From contig PLFX01000052.1 in assembly GCA_003138355.1 (NCBI GenBank), positions 1-64,000 on the forward strand: a stretch of 64,000 bases of DNA. The letters run 5' to 3'. Positions 38,218 to 47,336 of this stretch are shown here, piece after piece (the first letter of the stretch is position 1; every line of letters starts with the position of its first letter). A program made the position numbers and the translations under genes. The notes below the pieces were generated by a model that was not told the origin of the DNA, made no database searches, and worked only from the letters and a program-made list of their open reading frames with translations. The DNA comes from Solirubrobacterales bacterium. Lineage in GTDB: Bacteria > Actinomycetota > Thermoleophilia > Solirubrobacterales > Solirubrobacteraceae.

Positions 38218-38632
38218 GCACGCGCCGGCGGCGCGCGTCGTTCTCGTGGCGCTCGCTGTTGCTGTCGCGGTCGCGCTGCTCGTCGCGCAGCACCTGAAGG
38301 ACAAGCCGCCGCTGATCAACGGCAGCAGCGACATCTGGCACCCGGCGGGGACCGCGTTCGACCCGACCCTGGCGCCCGCAACCTTCAGCTTCGTACCGGA
38401 CTACGGCGATCGACTGACGGTCTCGATCGTCGACGAGCGGACAGGCGCGGTCGCGAAGGTCTTCCCGGCTTTCACGTTCAACCCGCACCGCTACCGCACG
38501 CCCACCTTCCGTTGGAACGGGCGCAGCAGCGACGGCCGTCTCGCGCCGCCCGGTCGCTACGAGGTTCGCGTGCATTTCGCGAGCCTCGACCGCACGACGA
38601 CCGATCCGACGATCGAGTTCACGATCAAATGA
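38195..38632 (+). CDS. Membrane-anchored FlgD-Ig-like protein
   Basis: 145 residues. N-terminal membrane helix (VVLVALAVAVAVALLVAQHL), then a beta-rich domain with FSFVPDYGDRLTVSIVDERTG and FRWNGRSSDGRLAPPGRYEVRV, a pattern of FlgD-like Ig domains. The TTG start overlaps the preceding gene by 23 bp, and the stop overlaps the next start (ATGA). Probably an outer-face accessory of the polysaccharide system; role unknown. Confidence 0.75.
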   Translation: MGRATAAEHAPAARVVLVALAVAVAVALLVAQHLKDKPPLINGSSDIWHPAGTAFDPTLAPATFSFVPDYGDRLTVSIVDERTGAVAKVFPAFTFNPHRYRTPTFRWNGRSSDGRLAPPGRYEVRVHFASLDRTTTDPTIEFTIK

Positions 38633-40113
38633 CGCACGACCTCGAGCGCGCGGGCATCGTCCTCGTCACCCTGCTCGCGGGCGCGCTGCTCGCGCTGCCG
38701 CTGCACCGCCGCGAGCGTGCGCTCGCCCAGCTGGCGACGCTTGTCCTCACACCGGCGCTGCTCGCGCTCACGCTGTGGAACAACCCAAAGCTCGCGACGC
38801 TTCACCACCACCCGGCGCGCGGTGTGGCGGCGGTCGCCCTCGTGCTCGTCGTCGTCGCGGCGCTCGCGTTCCTGATCGACCGCAAGCCCGCACTGCTGCC
38901 GCTGCTTGCCCTGCTTGCGCTGCCATTTCGGATTCCGCTCGGCAGCGTCTCGAACGGACTCTTGCTCCCGCTCTACGCGGTGATCGCCGCGGGCGTCGTC
39001 GTGCAGCTGGTGCGCTCGCGCGAGGCGAGGCCCGCCGGCGCGCTCGAGCGCGTACTGGCGCTCGCGCTCGTCGTCTACGCGTTGCAGGCGCTTTACTCAC
39101 CTGATCTCGGCCTCACGAAGGCGGTCGAGAACGCGGGCTTCTTCTACGTCCCGTTCGCGCTGCTCTACCTCCTGCTGCGCGACGTCGACTGGACGGCGGA
39201 GCTCCAGCGCCGCGCCTTCAAGCTCGTCGTTGCGCTCGGCGTGCTGTTCGCGCTCGTCGGCCTCGCCGAGCTGGCCGATCACGGCCACCTGCTGTTCAAC
39301 CGCGCCCTCGACCAGGACGCCTACTTCATCCGCATCAACTCGCTCTTCTACGACCCGAACGTTTACGGGCGCTACCTCGCGCTGACGCTGCTGCTTGTCG
39401 CGTGCGTCGGCTTGCGCCGCCGCACGCTCCTCGCACGGCAGGGAGCGGTCGTTGCGCTGCTGTGGGCGGGGTTGCTCATCAGCCTGTCGGAGTCGGCGAT
39501 GATCGCGCTGCTGGCCGGGCTGGCGGTGGCGTGGGTCGGGAGCGCGCGGCGGCCCGGTCGGGCGACGGTGATGCTTGTAGTGGGGCTGGCCATGGCGGTC
39601 GGCCTCGCCTTCGCCTTTGCGCGCAGCTCGATCCCTTCGAGCCTGGGCGGGTCGAGTGGGTCCCTGTCGAAGGCGACGAGCGGGCGCACCTCGCTGGTCA
39701 GCGAGGGCGTGGACCTGTTCGGCGACCGCCCCCTGCAGGGCTTCGGCTCGGGTTCGTTCGCGCAGGAGTACCTCTCGCACATCTCGCATCGGCCGAACCC
39801 CTTCGAGCACCACGAGCACCTGCCTTACGAGCAGCCGACCACCAAGGACTCGCACACGACGCCGATCACGATCGCGGCCGAGCAGGGCCTGATCGGGCTC
39901 GCCGTCTACCTCGCGCTGCTCCTCGCCGGCTTCGTGCGGGTACGCCGCGATGTCCTGTTCGCAGCGCTCTTCGCCGCCCTCGTCATCGACACGCTCTTCT
40001 ACGCGGATTTCCTCGAGGACCCGGCGACGTGGACGATCCTCGCGCTCGCCGCGGGGTGCACCCCGTTAGCGGGCGCGACGCCGCGACGCCCTACGCACAC
40101 AGCCCCCACCTGA
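38629..40113 (+). CDS. O-antigen ligase/polymerase-like membrane protein
   Basis: 494 residues with about ten or more hydrophobic segments. The Wzy/WaaL region shows GLLISLSESAMIALLAGLAVA and, in the long outer loop, GRTSLVSEGVDLFGDRPLQGFGSG and KDSHTTPITIAAEQG with the conserved His of this family. It likely joins or polymerises lipid-linked repeat units. ATG overlaps the previous stop (ATGA). Confidence 0.87.
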   Translation: MTHDLERAGIVLVTLLAGALLALPLHRRERALAQLATLVLTPALLALTLWNNPKLATLHHHPARGVAAVALVLVVVAALAFLIDRKPALLPLLALLALPFRIPLGSVSNGLLLPLYAVIAAGVVVQLVRSREARPAGALERVLALALVVYALQALYSPDLGLTKAVENAGFFYVPFALLYLLLRDVDWTAELQRRAFKLVVALGVLFALVGLAELADHGHLLFNRALDQDAYFIRINSLFYDPNVYGRYLALTLLLVACVGLRRRTLLARQGAVVALLWAGLLISLSESAMIALLAGLAVAWVGSARRPGRATVMLVVGLAMAVGLAFAFARSSIPSSLGGSSGSLSKATSGRTSLVSEGVDLFGDRPLQGFGSGSFAQEYLSHISHRPNPFEHHEHLPYEQPTTKDSHTTPITIAAEQGLIGLAVYLALLLAGFVRVRRDVLFAALFAALVIDTLFYADFLEDPATWTILALAAGCTPLAGATPRRPTHTAPT

Positions 40114-40117
40114 GCCG

Positions 40118-41584
40118 GTGCTCGCCTACCTGAAGCGCCTGGTGACGGCGGGCCTCGCCTACCAGGCGGGCGACATCCTCAGCAAGGGCGCGGCGCTCGT
40201 CACGCTGCCGCTGTACACGCATTACGTCTCGCGCACGCAGTACGGCTACGCCGAGGCGCTCCTGACCGGCGTGATCCTCGTCTCGATCGTCCTGCGCCTC
40301 GGGATCGGTGAGGCGTTCATCCGCTTCTACTACGACGACGAGGACCTTGCGCGACGCGACCGGATCGCGGCGGGCGCGGTCGTGCTCTGCGCGGCGACGA
40401 CGGCTGTGGCCGCGCTCGCCGGCGTCGCCTTCGCCGGGCCGCTCGCACGCGCGCTGCTCGGGCCCGGCTCGACGACGCTGTTTCAAATCTCGATGCTCGG
40501 TATCTGGGCGTTCACGAACCTCGAGATCGCGTACGCGCTGCTGCGCGCCGACGAGCGCAAGCGCGCATACATCCGTGCCTCCGTCGCCGACGTCTCGCTC
40601 TCGATCCCGCTGATGGTCTGGCTCGTGGTCTTCGAGCACGACCAGGCGCGCGGGCTCTTGCTCGGCAATTACGCGGCCTCGACGGCGATCCTTTTCGGCC
40701 TCTGGTGGGCAGAGCGCGCGCGCCTGCGCCGTGGAGCGCGCAGCCTGCGCGACGCGGGCATGCGCGCGATGCTCGACTTCGGTCTGCCGACCGTCCCCGC
40801 GGACGCGGCCGTCTACGCGCTCCAGGTCGCCGACCGCTGGTACCTGCTGCGCGCATACTCGGCGACCGCGGCCGGCCTCTATGCGATCGCGGCGAAGCTC
40901 GCGACTGTCGTGTTCGTGTTCGTGCGCGGGTTCCAGTACGCCTGGCCGCCGCTCGCCTACTCGATCGAGGACGACTCGGTCGCCGCTCGGCTGTACGCGA
41001 TGGTCACGACCTATTACGTGCTTGCCACGGGGATCGTCGTCGCGGGCGTAGCGCTGTTCGCGCGCTGGGGGGTGCGGATCCTCGACCACGCCTACTTCGG
41101 CGCCTACCGCGCGATCCCGTGGCTCGCGCTCGGCTGGTCGCTCTACGGCCTCTACCTGATCTTCGTCGTGATCTCGGGCCGCGTGCGGCGCACGCGGCGA
41201 AACGTGCCGGCAGCCCTCGTCGGTGTGGGCGTCAACATCGGATGTCTCTTCGGGCTCGTCCCGGTCTTCGGCATCGCCGGCGCCGGCCTGGCACTCGCGA
41301 TCGCCTACGCCGCGATGATCGTCGCGATCCACCTGCTGACACGGCGCCTCTTCGAGGTGCGCTTCGAGTGGGGTCGCCTGACGCGCCTCGTCCTCGTCTT
41401 CGGCGCGGTCGCCGTGCCCGGAGACGCGTTCCTGCCATCGCACGGGCTCGGCGGGTTCCTCCTGCGCGGCGTGGCCTGGTGCGCAATCTTCCCGCTGCTG
41501 CGCGTGGCGGGCTTCTTCAACCAGGCGGAGCTTCAGCGTGCCGCCGCGCTCGGGATCTCGATCCTGCGCGCACGCCGGCGCTAG
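40118..41584 (+). CDS. Polysaccharide flippase (Wzx/MATE-type)
   Basis: 488 residues, about 12-14 membrane segments. It should move lipid-linked glycan units across the membrane. It begins LKRLVTAGLAYQAGDILSKGAALVTLPLYTHYVSRTQYGYAEAL (read in parts), the typical start of the oligosaccharide flippase family, and later FGLPTVPADAAVYALQVADRWYLLRAYSATAAGLYAIAAKLAT. GTG start 4 bp after the polymerase gene. Its stop overlaps the convergent glycosyltransferase stop (CTAG). Confidence 0.9.
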   Translation: MLAYLKRLVTAGLAYQAGDILSKGAALVTLPLYTHYVSRTQYGYAEALLTGVILVSIVLRLGIGEAFIRFYYDDEDLARRDRIAAGAVVLCAATTAVAALAGVAFAGPLARALLGPGSTTLFQISMLGIWAFTNLEIAYALLRADERKRAYIRASVADVSLSIPLMVWLVVFEHDQARGLLLGNYAASTAILFGLWWAERARLRRGARSLRDAGMRAMLDFGLPTVPADAAVYALQVADRWYLLRAYSATAAGLYAIAAKLATVVFVFVRGFQYAWPPLAYSIEDDSVAARLYAMVTTYYVLATGIVVAGVALFARWGVRILDHAYFGAYRAIPWLALGWSLYGLYLIFVVISGRVRRTRRNVPAALVGVGVNIGCLFGLVPVFGIAGAGLALAIAYAAMIVAIHLLTRRLFEVRFEWGRLTRLVLVFGAVAVPGDAFLPSHGLGGFLLRGVAWCAIFPLLRVAGFFNQAELQRAAALGISILRARRR

Positions 41585-42513
41585 AGCATGCGCGCGTTGC
41601 GCGCCTGCGCGCCTTCGCGCAGCCCCTCCCCGCGCGAGGGCCAGAGCGCGGCTGTGACGTCGCGGCGATAGCGTCGCCAGGTCGGCCGGCGCGCGGCGAG
41701 CGCGACGAGCATCCGCACGAGATAGCTCCATGCAATCAGGACGCGCACCGCGAGTGCGGCCGTGCCCCCGTGATGCTTTCGCATGTAGCGATCGCGCCCG
41801 CGCGCCAACTCGACGATCCGCCGCTCGGGCACGGCATCGGTCGAAAGCTGCTCGTGGTGGATCGCGACCGCGTCGGGGACGTAGAGGTTGTGCCAGCCCG
41901 CGTCGGCGAGCCGCTTCTGGAAGTCGACCTCGTCCGAGTAGACGAAGAACGTCTTGTCCATCCAGCCGATCTGCTCGGCCGCTTCACGCCTGACCAGCAT
42001 TGCTGCCGACTGGCCCCAGTCGATCCGGCGCACGCGCGAGCCCTTGCTCTGTACGACAAAGATCCGGTGCAGGAAGAGCGCCTGCAGCAAAGCCGTGCCC
42101 ACGCCCGGGAACCGCCACGCCGACGGCTGCACTGTCCCATCGGGCCGCTTCAAAACCCCAGCGGCGCACGCCGCGCCCGAGTCCGCCTCGAGCGCGGCAT
42201 GGAGCGCGCGCGTGGCACCCGGCAGGAGCTCCGAGTCCTCGTTGAGCAGCAGGCAGTACCGCCCGCGCGAGCGCTCCATCAGCTCGCTGTCATTGACGGC
42301 CTTCGACCGCCGCTGCGCAATCTCAATCAGCTCGATGTCACTCCCGAGCTCCCGGACGGCGGCGGCCGACCCGTCGTCCGACCCGTTGTCGAGCACGAGC
42401 AGCTCGGTCTCAAAAGCCAGCTCCGCCTGCTCGGCCTCGACGGCGGCAATGCTGCGCAGCAGCACTTGCCGGCCGTTCGTGTTGCAGATGCAGTAGGTGA
42501 GCTCGACCGCCAC
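41581..42513 (-). CDS. Family 2 glycosyltransferase (rhamnosyltransferase-like)
   Basis: About 310 residues of GT-A fold. Visible: ELTYCICNTNGRQVLLRSI, ELLVLDNGSDDGSAAAV (donor site), LLLNEDSELLPGA (DxD-like motif), FVYSDEVDFQKRLADAGW, and a basic C-terminal end. Start: I choose GTG 42513 because a promoter TTGGAG-17 bp-GACAAT (minus strand) ends 6 nt before it; TTG 42531 is the longer option. It opposes the polymerase/flippase genes. Confidence 0.88.
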   Translation of the reverse strand: MAVELTYCICNTNGRQVLLRSIAAVEAEQAELAFETELLVLDNGSDDGSAAAVRELGSDIELIEIAQRRSKAVNDSELMERSRGRYCLLLNEDSELLPGATRALHAALEADSGAACAAGVLKRPDGTVQPSAWRFPGVGTALLQALFLHRIFVVQSKGSRVRRIDWGQSAAMLVRREAAEQIGWMDKTFFVYSDEVDFQKRLADAGWHNLYVPDAVAIHHEQLSTDAVPERRIVELARGRDRYMRKHHGGTAALAVRVLIAWSYLVRMLVALAARRPTWRRYRRDVTAALWPSRGEGLREGAQARNARML

Positions 42514-42548
42514 AACGGCATTGTCCGTCAAGCCGCAGCTCGCTCCAA
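42514..42548 (-). promoter_or_regulatory. Promoter of the GT2 gene
   Basis: Minus strand: TTGGAG, 17-bp spacer, GACAAT, then GCCGTT and the GTG start. Spacing is ideal for a housekeeping sigma factor and predicts a leaderless message. Confidence 0.5.
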
Positions 42549-42607
42549 GGGACGGCGACAGATGCTGCGCAGCAGCAGCTGGGCGCTGTCCCTATTGTCG
42601 TGCCCCA

Positions 42608-43672
42608 GTGAAGGTCCACGTCGTCGACCCACCGGCGTACACGCCGCCCTACGACCACGCGCTCGCTGCCGGCCTCGCCGCCTGCGGCGTCGAAGTCCAG
42701 CTCCTCACGAGTCCGTTTCGCCACGGCGAGACGCCGGCACCGGCCGGCTACGCGCGACGGGAGGTCTTCTACCGGCATGGCAGCTCGCGCCCCGCTCGCA
42801 TCGCTGCGCACGTCCCGGACATGCTCCGCTACCGCGCCACCGCGCGCGAGGCCGACCTCGTCCACTTCCAGTGGCTCACGATCCCCGAGCTGGACGCGCA
42901 CCTCCTCCCGCGGCGGCGCCCGCTCGTGTTCACCGCCCACGACATCCTGCCGCGGGAGCGCATCGCCGGCTCGCGCGCGGCCCAGATCCGCCTCCTCCAC
43001 CGCTTCGATGCGGTCATCGCGCACTCGAACCACGGCCGCAACCGCCTGATCGCGGAGGCCGGCCTCGACCCGGCGCGCGTCCACGTGATCCCCCTCGGCG
43101 CCTTCACCCACCTCGCAGCGCTCCCGGAATCGCCCCTACCGCCCGAGTTGCCCCACACCGATCGGCCGGTCGTCCTCGACTTCGGCCTGATCCGGCCGTA
43201 CAAGGGTCTCGAGGTCCTTCTCGACGCCTGGAGAGGCATCGACGGCGCCGAGCTCTGGATCGTCGGGCGCCCTCGCTACGACATCGACGCGCTGAAGGCC
43301 GCGGCGCCGCCCTCGGTCCGCTTCGTGACGCGCTTTGTCACCGACCTCGAGCTCGCCGCGGTGTTCCGCCGCGCCGACCTCGTCGTCCTCCCCTACCGCG
43401 AGAGCGAGCAGTCCGCCGTCCTCGCCACGGCGCTCGCCTTCGGCAAGCCAATCCTCGCGACGGAAGTGGGTGGCTTCCCCGAGCTCGGCGACGCCCTGCA
43501 TCGGGTCCCGCCCGGCGACGCGGGCGCGCTCCAAGCTGGCCTCGCTGACCTATTAGCGGACGAGCAAGCGCGGTCGAAGCTGGGAGCCTCGGCGGGCGAG
43601 CTCGCCAGCAGCACGCTGTCTTGGGCACGCATCGCCCGCGACACCCGCGCGCTCTATGAGGCGACTAGCTGA
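42608..43672 (+). CDS. Family 4 glycosyltransferase
   Basis: 354 residues, GT-B fold. It opens KVHVVDPPAYTPPYDHALAAGL; the C-terminal donor domain has VLDFGLIRPYKGLEVLLDAW, and VLPYRESEQSAVLATALAFG with the ExxxxxxxE-type motif of GT4 retaining enzymes. GTG at 42608 is preceded 9 nt upstream by TATTGT (42593-42598). Overlaps the 3' end of the convergent DsbA-like gene by 8 bp. Confidence 0.88.
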   Translation: MKVHVVDPPAYTPPYDHALAAGLAACGVEVQLLTSPFRHGETPAPAGYARREVFYRHGSSRPARIAAHVPDMLRYRATAREADLVHFQWLTIPELDAHLLPRRRPLVFTAHDILPRERIAGSRAAQIRLLHRFDAVIAHSNHGRNRLIAEAGLDPARVHVIPLGAFTHLAALPESPLPPELPHTDRPVVLDFGLIRPYKGLEVLLDAWRGIDGAELWIVGRPRYDIDALKAAAPPSVRFVTRFVTDLELAAVFRRADLVVLPYRESEQSAVLATALAFGKPILATEVGGFPELGDALHRVPPGDAGALQAGLADLLADEQARSKLGASAGELASSTLSWARIARDTRALYEATS

Positions 43673-44534
43673 CTTGGGCGATCAGCTGCTTGAGCTGGGC
43701 GATCGTCGGCACGGCTGACAGCTTGCCGGTGCTGTCGTAAGTCTGGCTCTGCCCCGACGCCCCGGTGACGATGATCGTCGGCGTTCCGCGGGGCGCCTCG
43801 ACCTTCGCCGCGCTCAGGTCCGTCTGCGCCTGCTTGATAAGGGTCGAGTTGCCAAGGTTCGCTTGCCACTTGGTGAGGTTGAGCCCCGGCACCTGCTCGG
43901 CGCGGTTCTGCAGGTAGGAGGTGCTGACGTAGGGGACGAGCTCCGCGTCCTGTCCTCCGATCGTGATCGGCTGCTCGTCGTAGATGAGCAGGACGTAGTA
44001 CCACTCCTTGTCCTGCAGTCCGGCGGAGCTCGCGGCGACCTGCGTCGCCTGCCACTCGCTCTGGTTCGCGGTGCCGCTTGCGGTGTCGTCGGCGCGGAAG
44101 ACGAGCTTGACCTTGCCGGTGCGAACTTCCTGCTGGATCAGCTGGGGTTCGGAGGAGAGCGCGAACGCGTCGCAGGTGGAGCACACGAGGTCGCCGAACT
44201 CGGTGATCGTGACGGGCGCGTTCGGCTTGCCGAGCGTGTTGCCGGACTGCGGGATTCCGTCGAGCAGCGACTTGACGTCCGCAACGGCTGCCTTGGGGCT
44301 GTAACCGGCGCCGTCGGCCGCCTGGTTGGACAGCTTCGACGGCGTGAGCGCCTTGAGCGTGCCGGCGCCGGAGGAGCTGATGATGATCACGACGACGACC
44401 GCGGCGATCACGACCGCGACGACCCCGCCGAGCATCAGTATCCGGCTGCGCCGCGCGTGCTCCGCCTTCAGCTGCGCGACCGCCTGCTCGCGCGCTCGGC
44501 GCGCCGCTTCTTTCTGCTCGCGTCTGCTCGCCAC
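43665..44534 (-). CDS. DsbA-like membrane-anchored thioredoxin-fold protein
   Basis: 289 residues. N-terminal basic coiled stretch (REQKEAARRAREQAVAQL), one membrane helix (ILMLGGVVAVVIAAVVVVIII), then a DsbA/thioredoxin domain with CSTC (Cys118-Cys121), a conserved Trp region and cis-Pro segment RGTPTIIV. It would oxidise cysteines of exported proteins. TACACT lies 7 nt before the GTG (minus, 44542-44547). A close paralogue follows upstream, and a VKOR-type partner lies 3 kb away. Confidence 0.9.
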   Translation of the reverse strand: MASRREQKEAARRAREQAVAQLKAEHARRSRILMLGGVVAVVIAAVVVVIIISSSGAGTLKALTPSKLSNQAADGAGYSPKAAVADVKSLLDGIPQSGNTLGKPNAPVTITEFGDLVCSTCDAFALSSEPQLIQQEVRTGKVKLVFRADDTASGTANQSEWQATQVAASSAGLQDKEWYYVLLIYDEQPITIGGQDAELVPYVSTSYLQNRAEQVPGLNLTKWQANLGNSTLIKQAQTDLSAAKVEAPRGTPTIIVTGASGQSQTYDSTGKLSAVPTIAQLKQLIAQVS

Positions 44535-44575
44535 GGCGGGGAGTGTATCGGCGCAGATTGCGCCAACTTAAGTGC

Positions 44576-45433
44576 TCAGCTCACCTGGCTGATCAGGGTC
44601 TGCAGCTGCCCGACCGTCGGAACGACCGACAGCTGACCGTTCGCGTCGTAGGTGACGCGGCCTTTGGGACCGCTGACGATGACCGCGGGCGTGCCGTGGG
44701 GCGCGTCCGTCGCCGCGGCCGCCGCCTCGGCCTTGACCTGCGCGATCACGGCGGGGTTGCCGAGGTTGGTCTGCCAGCGCACCAGGTCGAGGCCCGGGAT
44801 CTGCTGGGCGCGACTTTGCATGTACGCCGGCGTGACGTAGGCGACGTCCTCGGCGTGCTGCCCGGCGATCGTCTGCGGCTGTTCGTCGTAGACGAGCAGG
44901 ATGTAGTCCCAGGCCTTGCGCTGGAGCCCCGCCGACAGCACGCCCGCTTCGTCGGTCACGAACGCCGACTGGTTGGCGTAGGAGCTCGCGGTGTCGGCGG
45001 CCTTGTAGACGAGCTGCGCCTTGCCGGTCCGGACGAGCCGGTCGATGATCTGCGGCAGCGTCGTGGCCGCCAGGTAGGCGCAGACTGGACAGACCAGGTC
45101 GCCGTACTCGGTGATCGTCACTGGTGCGTGCGGGTCCCCGAGCCGGTTGCCCGCCTGCGCTATGCCGCCGAGCGTGCGTTTGACCTCGGCCCTCGCAGCC
45201 GTCGGCGAGTAGTAGGCGCCGTTTGCCTGCGGGCGCGTCAGGACGCTCTTTGGCGTGCCGCCGCCCGAGGAGCTGACGACGATCAGGGCGACGGCGACGG
45301 CTATCACCGCGACGACGACGCCGCCGAGTTGCAGTAGCCGTGTGCGGCGGCGCTGTTGCGCCACCGTCAGCTGCGCGACCGCCTGCTCGCGTGCGGCCCG
45401 CGCAGCCTCCTTCTGCTGCTTGCGGCTGGCCAC
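44576..45433 (-). CDS. DsbA-like membrane-anchored thioredoxin-fold protein, paralogue
   Basis: 285 residues, same layout as its downstream neighbour: KQQKEAARAAREQAVAQL, a membrane helix (LLQLGGVVVAVIAVAVALIVV), and the active site CPVC (Cys115-Cys118) with cis-Pro segment HGTPAVIV. The GTG at 45433 matches the paralogue's start and has TAGCGT 8 nt upstream (minus, 45442-45447); a longer frame exists but looks untranslated. The two genes are a tandem duplication that has diverged. Confidence 0.9.
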   Translation of the reverse strand: MASRKQQKEAARAAREQAVAQLTVAQQRRRTRLLQLGGVVVAVIAVAVALIVVSSSGGGTPKSVLTRPQANGAYYSPTAARAEVKRTLGGIAQAGNRLGDPHAPVTITEYGDLVCPVCAYLAATTLPQIIDRLVRTGKAQLVYKAADTASSYANQSAFVTDEAGVLSAGLQRKAWDYILLVYDEQPQTIAGQHAEDVAYVTPAYMQSRAQQIPGLDLVRWQTNLGNPAVIAQVKAEAAAAATDAPHGTPAVIVSGPKGRVTYDANGQLSVVPTVGQLQTLISQVS

Positions 45434-45552
45434 TGATGATGACGCTACGCCGAAGCCGAGCTCGAGGCCCTCGGGCAAGCCGCAGTGTCGCTACGGGCTG
45501 ACCGAGACCCGTGGCGAGCGCCCGACGGCCCGCGTGCGCCACAATCGCCGCC

Positions 45553-46683
45553 GTGACCGTGGTCGCGGTGATCTTCTGGGCAGCCGTCGGGCTCCTGCTG
45601 TACACGCAGCTCGGCTACCCCGCGCTGCTCGCCGTGCTCGCGCGGCTCGTGTCGGCCCGCTCTGCGCCGGACGCTCCTGGGTTCGAGCCGAGCGTGGCGG
45701 TCATCGTCGCGGCCCACAACGAGGAGTCCGTGATCGGCGCGAAGGTGGCCAACGCGCTCGCACTCGACTGGCCGCGCGAGCGCCTCCAGGTCCTCGTCGC
45801 CGCCGACGGATGCACGGACGCGACCGTCGCACGCGCACGTGAGGCCGGGGCAGACCTCGTGCTCGAGCTCGGTCGCGTCGGGAAGATCCCGGCCCTCGAC
45901 GCGGGCGTCGCGGCTTCGCGCGGCGAGCTGATCGTCTTCTCCGATGCGAACGTCGCGCTCGAGCCCGGCGCGATCGCCCAGCTCGCGCGTGCCTTCGGTG
46001 ATCCTGCCGTCGGCTACGCCTGCGGCCAGGTCGTCTTCCACCAGGCCGGCGCCGGCCCGGGTGCTGACAACCAGGAGGGCCTCTACTGGCGCTACGAGAT
46101 GGCCGTTCGGACGCTCGAGTCACGCCTGGCCTCGGTGACGGCCGGCAACGGCGGCTTGCACGCCGTGCGCCGCAGCGCCTACGTCGTGATCGACCCGCGG
46201 ATGGACCACGACATCTACTTCCCGTTCCAGATGGTCAAGCGAGGCTTACGCGCGGTCTACGTGCCCCAGGCGCGCGCAACCGAGAAGATGGTTCCTTCGA
46301 TCGAGGGCGAGTTTGCTCGCAAGCGTCGCTTCATGACCCATGTCTGGATCACCGTGCTGCGCGGCGGCATGCTCTCCCCGCGCGGCTACGGCCTGCGCTA
46401 CGGGCTGATGATCCTGAGCCACCGTGTACTGCGCTACAGCGCCTGGGCGCTGCACCTGGTTGCGCTCGTCACGAATGCGTTTTTGCTGGGCCGCGGCCTC
46501 GTCTACGACGCGACCTTCGCTGTGCAGGTCACCCTCTATGTCACAGCCGCGTTGGGCCGCGTGCGCCCCTTCCTGATCGCGCGCTACTACGTCACGATGA
46601 ACGCCTCGATCGCCCTCGGCCTGTGGGACTACCTGCGGGCGCCGACACCCACCCACTGGGAGACGGCGGAGGGGACGCGATGA
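45553..46683 (+). CDS. Membrane family 2 glycosyltransferase
   Basis: About 376 residues. An N-terminal helix (VVAVIFWAAVGLLLYTQLGYP), a GT2 domain with VAVIVAAHNEESVIGAKV, LVAADGCTDATV, VFSDANVAL and a DHDIYFPFQM region where ED would bind the acceptor, then K/RxxRW-like ARKRRFMTHVW and C-terminal membrane segments, as in cellulose-synthase-type enzymes. CACAAT lies 7 nt before the GTG, favouring it over a GTG at 45511. Confidence 0.88.
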   Translation: MTVVAVIFWAAVGLLLYTQLGYPALLAVLARLVSARSAPDAPGFEPSVAVIVAAHNEESVIGAKVANALALDWPRERLQVLVAADGCTDATVARAREAGADLVLELGRVGKIPALDAGVAASRGELIVFSDANVALEPGAIAQLARAFGDPAVGYACGQVVFHQAGAGPGADNQEGLYWRYEMAVRTLESRLASVTAGNGGLHAVRRSAYVVIDPRMDHDIYFPFQMVKRGLRAVYVPQARATEKMVPSIEGEFARKRRFMTHVWITVLRGGMLSPRGYGLRYGLMILSHRVLRYSAWALHLVALVTNAFLLGRGLVYDATFAVQVTLYVTAALGRVRPFLIARYYVTMNASIALGLWDYLRAPTPTHWETAEGTR

Positions 46684-47336
46684 TCCGCCGCGCGTTCGAC
46701 ATCCTCGTCGCGGGTCTCGCGCTCGCGCTCGCCTCGCCGATCCTGGTGCTCGCGGCGATCGCGATCAAGCTGACCTCGCGCGGGCCGGTCATCTACCGCC
46801 AGCGCCGCGTCGGACGTGGCGGAGCGGAGTTCGATCTCCTCAAGCTGCGGACGATGGTTCAGGGCGCGGAGCAGCTCGGCGCCGGGCTCTGGGTCGATGC
46901 GGACGATCCGCGCATCACGCGCGTCGGGGCGCTCTTGCGCCGTACGTCGCTCGACGAGCTGCCGAACCTGTGGAACGTCCTGCGCGGCGAGATGTCGCTG
47001 ATCGGGCCGCGGCCGACCGTCCCCGAGCAGGTGGCGGTCTACACGGAGCGCCAGCGCGGCCGGCTCGCGATCCGCCCCGGCATCACCGGCTGGGCGCAGG
47101 TGAACGGGCGCGCCGCCCTGCCCTGGGGCCAGCGGATCGAGCTCGATCTCCAATACATCGAGCACCGCTCACTGGCACTCGACCTGAGGATCCTCGCGCG
47201 CACGCTGCCGCTGCTCCTGCGCGGCGGCGATCTCTATCGGGGGGAGACGGGCGGCTGGGATCTGCCGCCGCTGCCGGGCTACGACCCGCCGCGGTCGGGT
47301 ACGGGCACGACCGAGAACGGCGCGCCGCGTACGTAG
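46680..47336 (+). CDS. Undecaprenyl-phosphate sugar-1-phosphate transferase
   Basis: 218 residues of the bacterial sugar transferase family (WcaJ/PglC type), which starts glycan assembly on the lipid carrier. Features: RRAFDILVAGLALALASPIL reentrant helix, VIYRQRRVGRGGAEFDLLKLRTM, TSLDELPNLWNVLRGEMSLIGPRP (in parts, with the DE catalytic pair) and RPGITGWAQVNGR. It is the short form without the N-terminal membrane bundle. ATGA overlap with the preceding glycosyltransferase. Confidence 0.94.
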   Translation: MIRRAFDILVAGLALALASPILVLAAIAIKLTSRGPVIYRQRRVGRGGAEFDLLKLRTMVQGAEQLGAGLWVDADDPRITRVGALLRRTSLDELPNLWNVLRGEMSLIGPRPTVPEQVAVYTERQRGRLAIRPGITGWAQVNGRAALPWGQRIELDLQYIEHRSLALDLRILARTLPLLLRGGDLYRGETGGWDLPPLPGYDPPRSGTGTTENGAPRT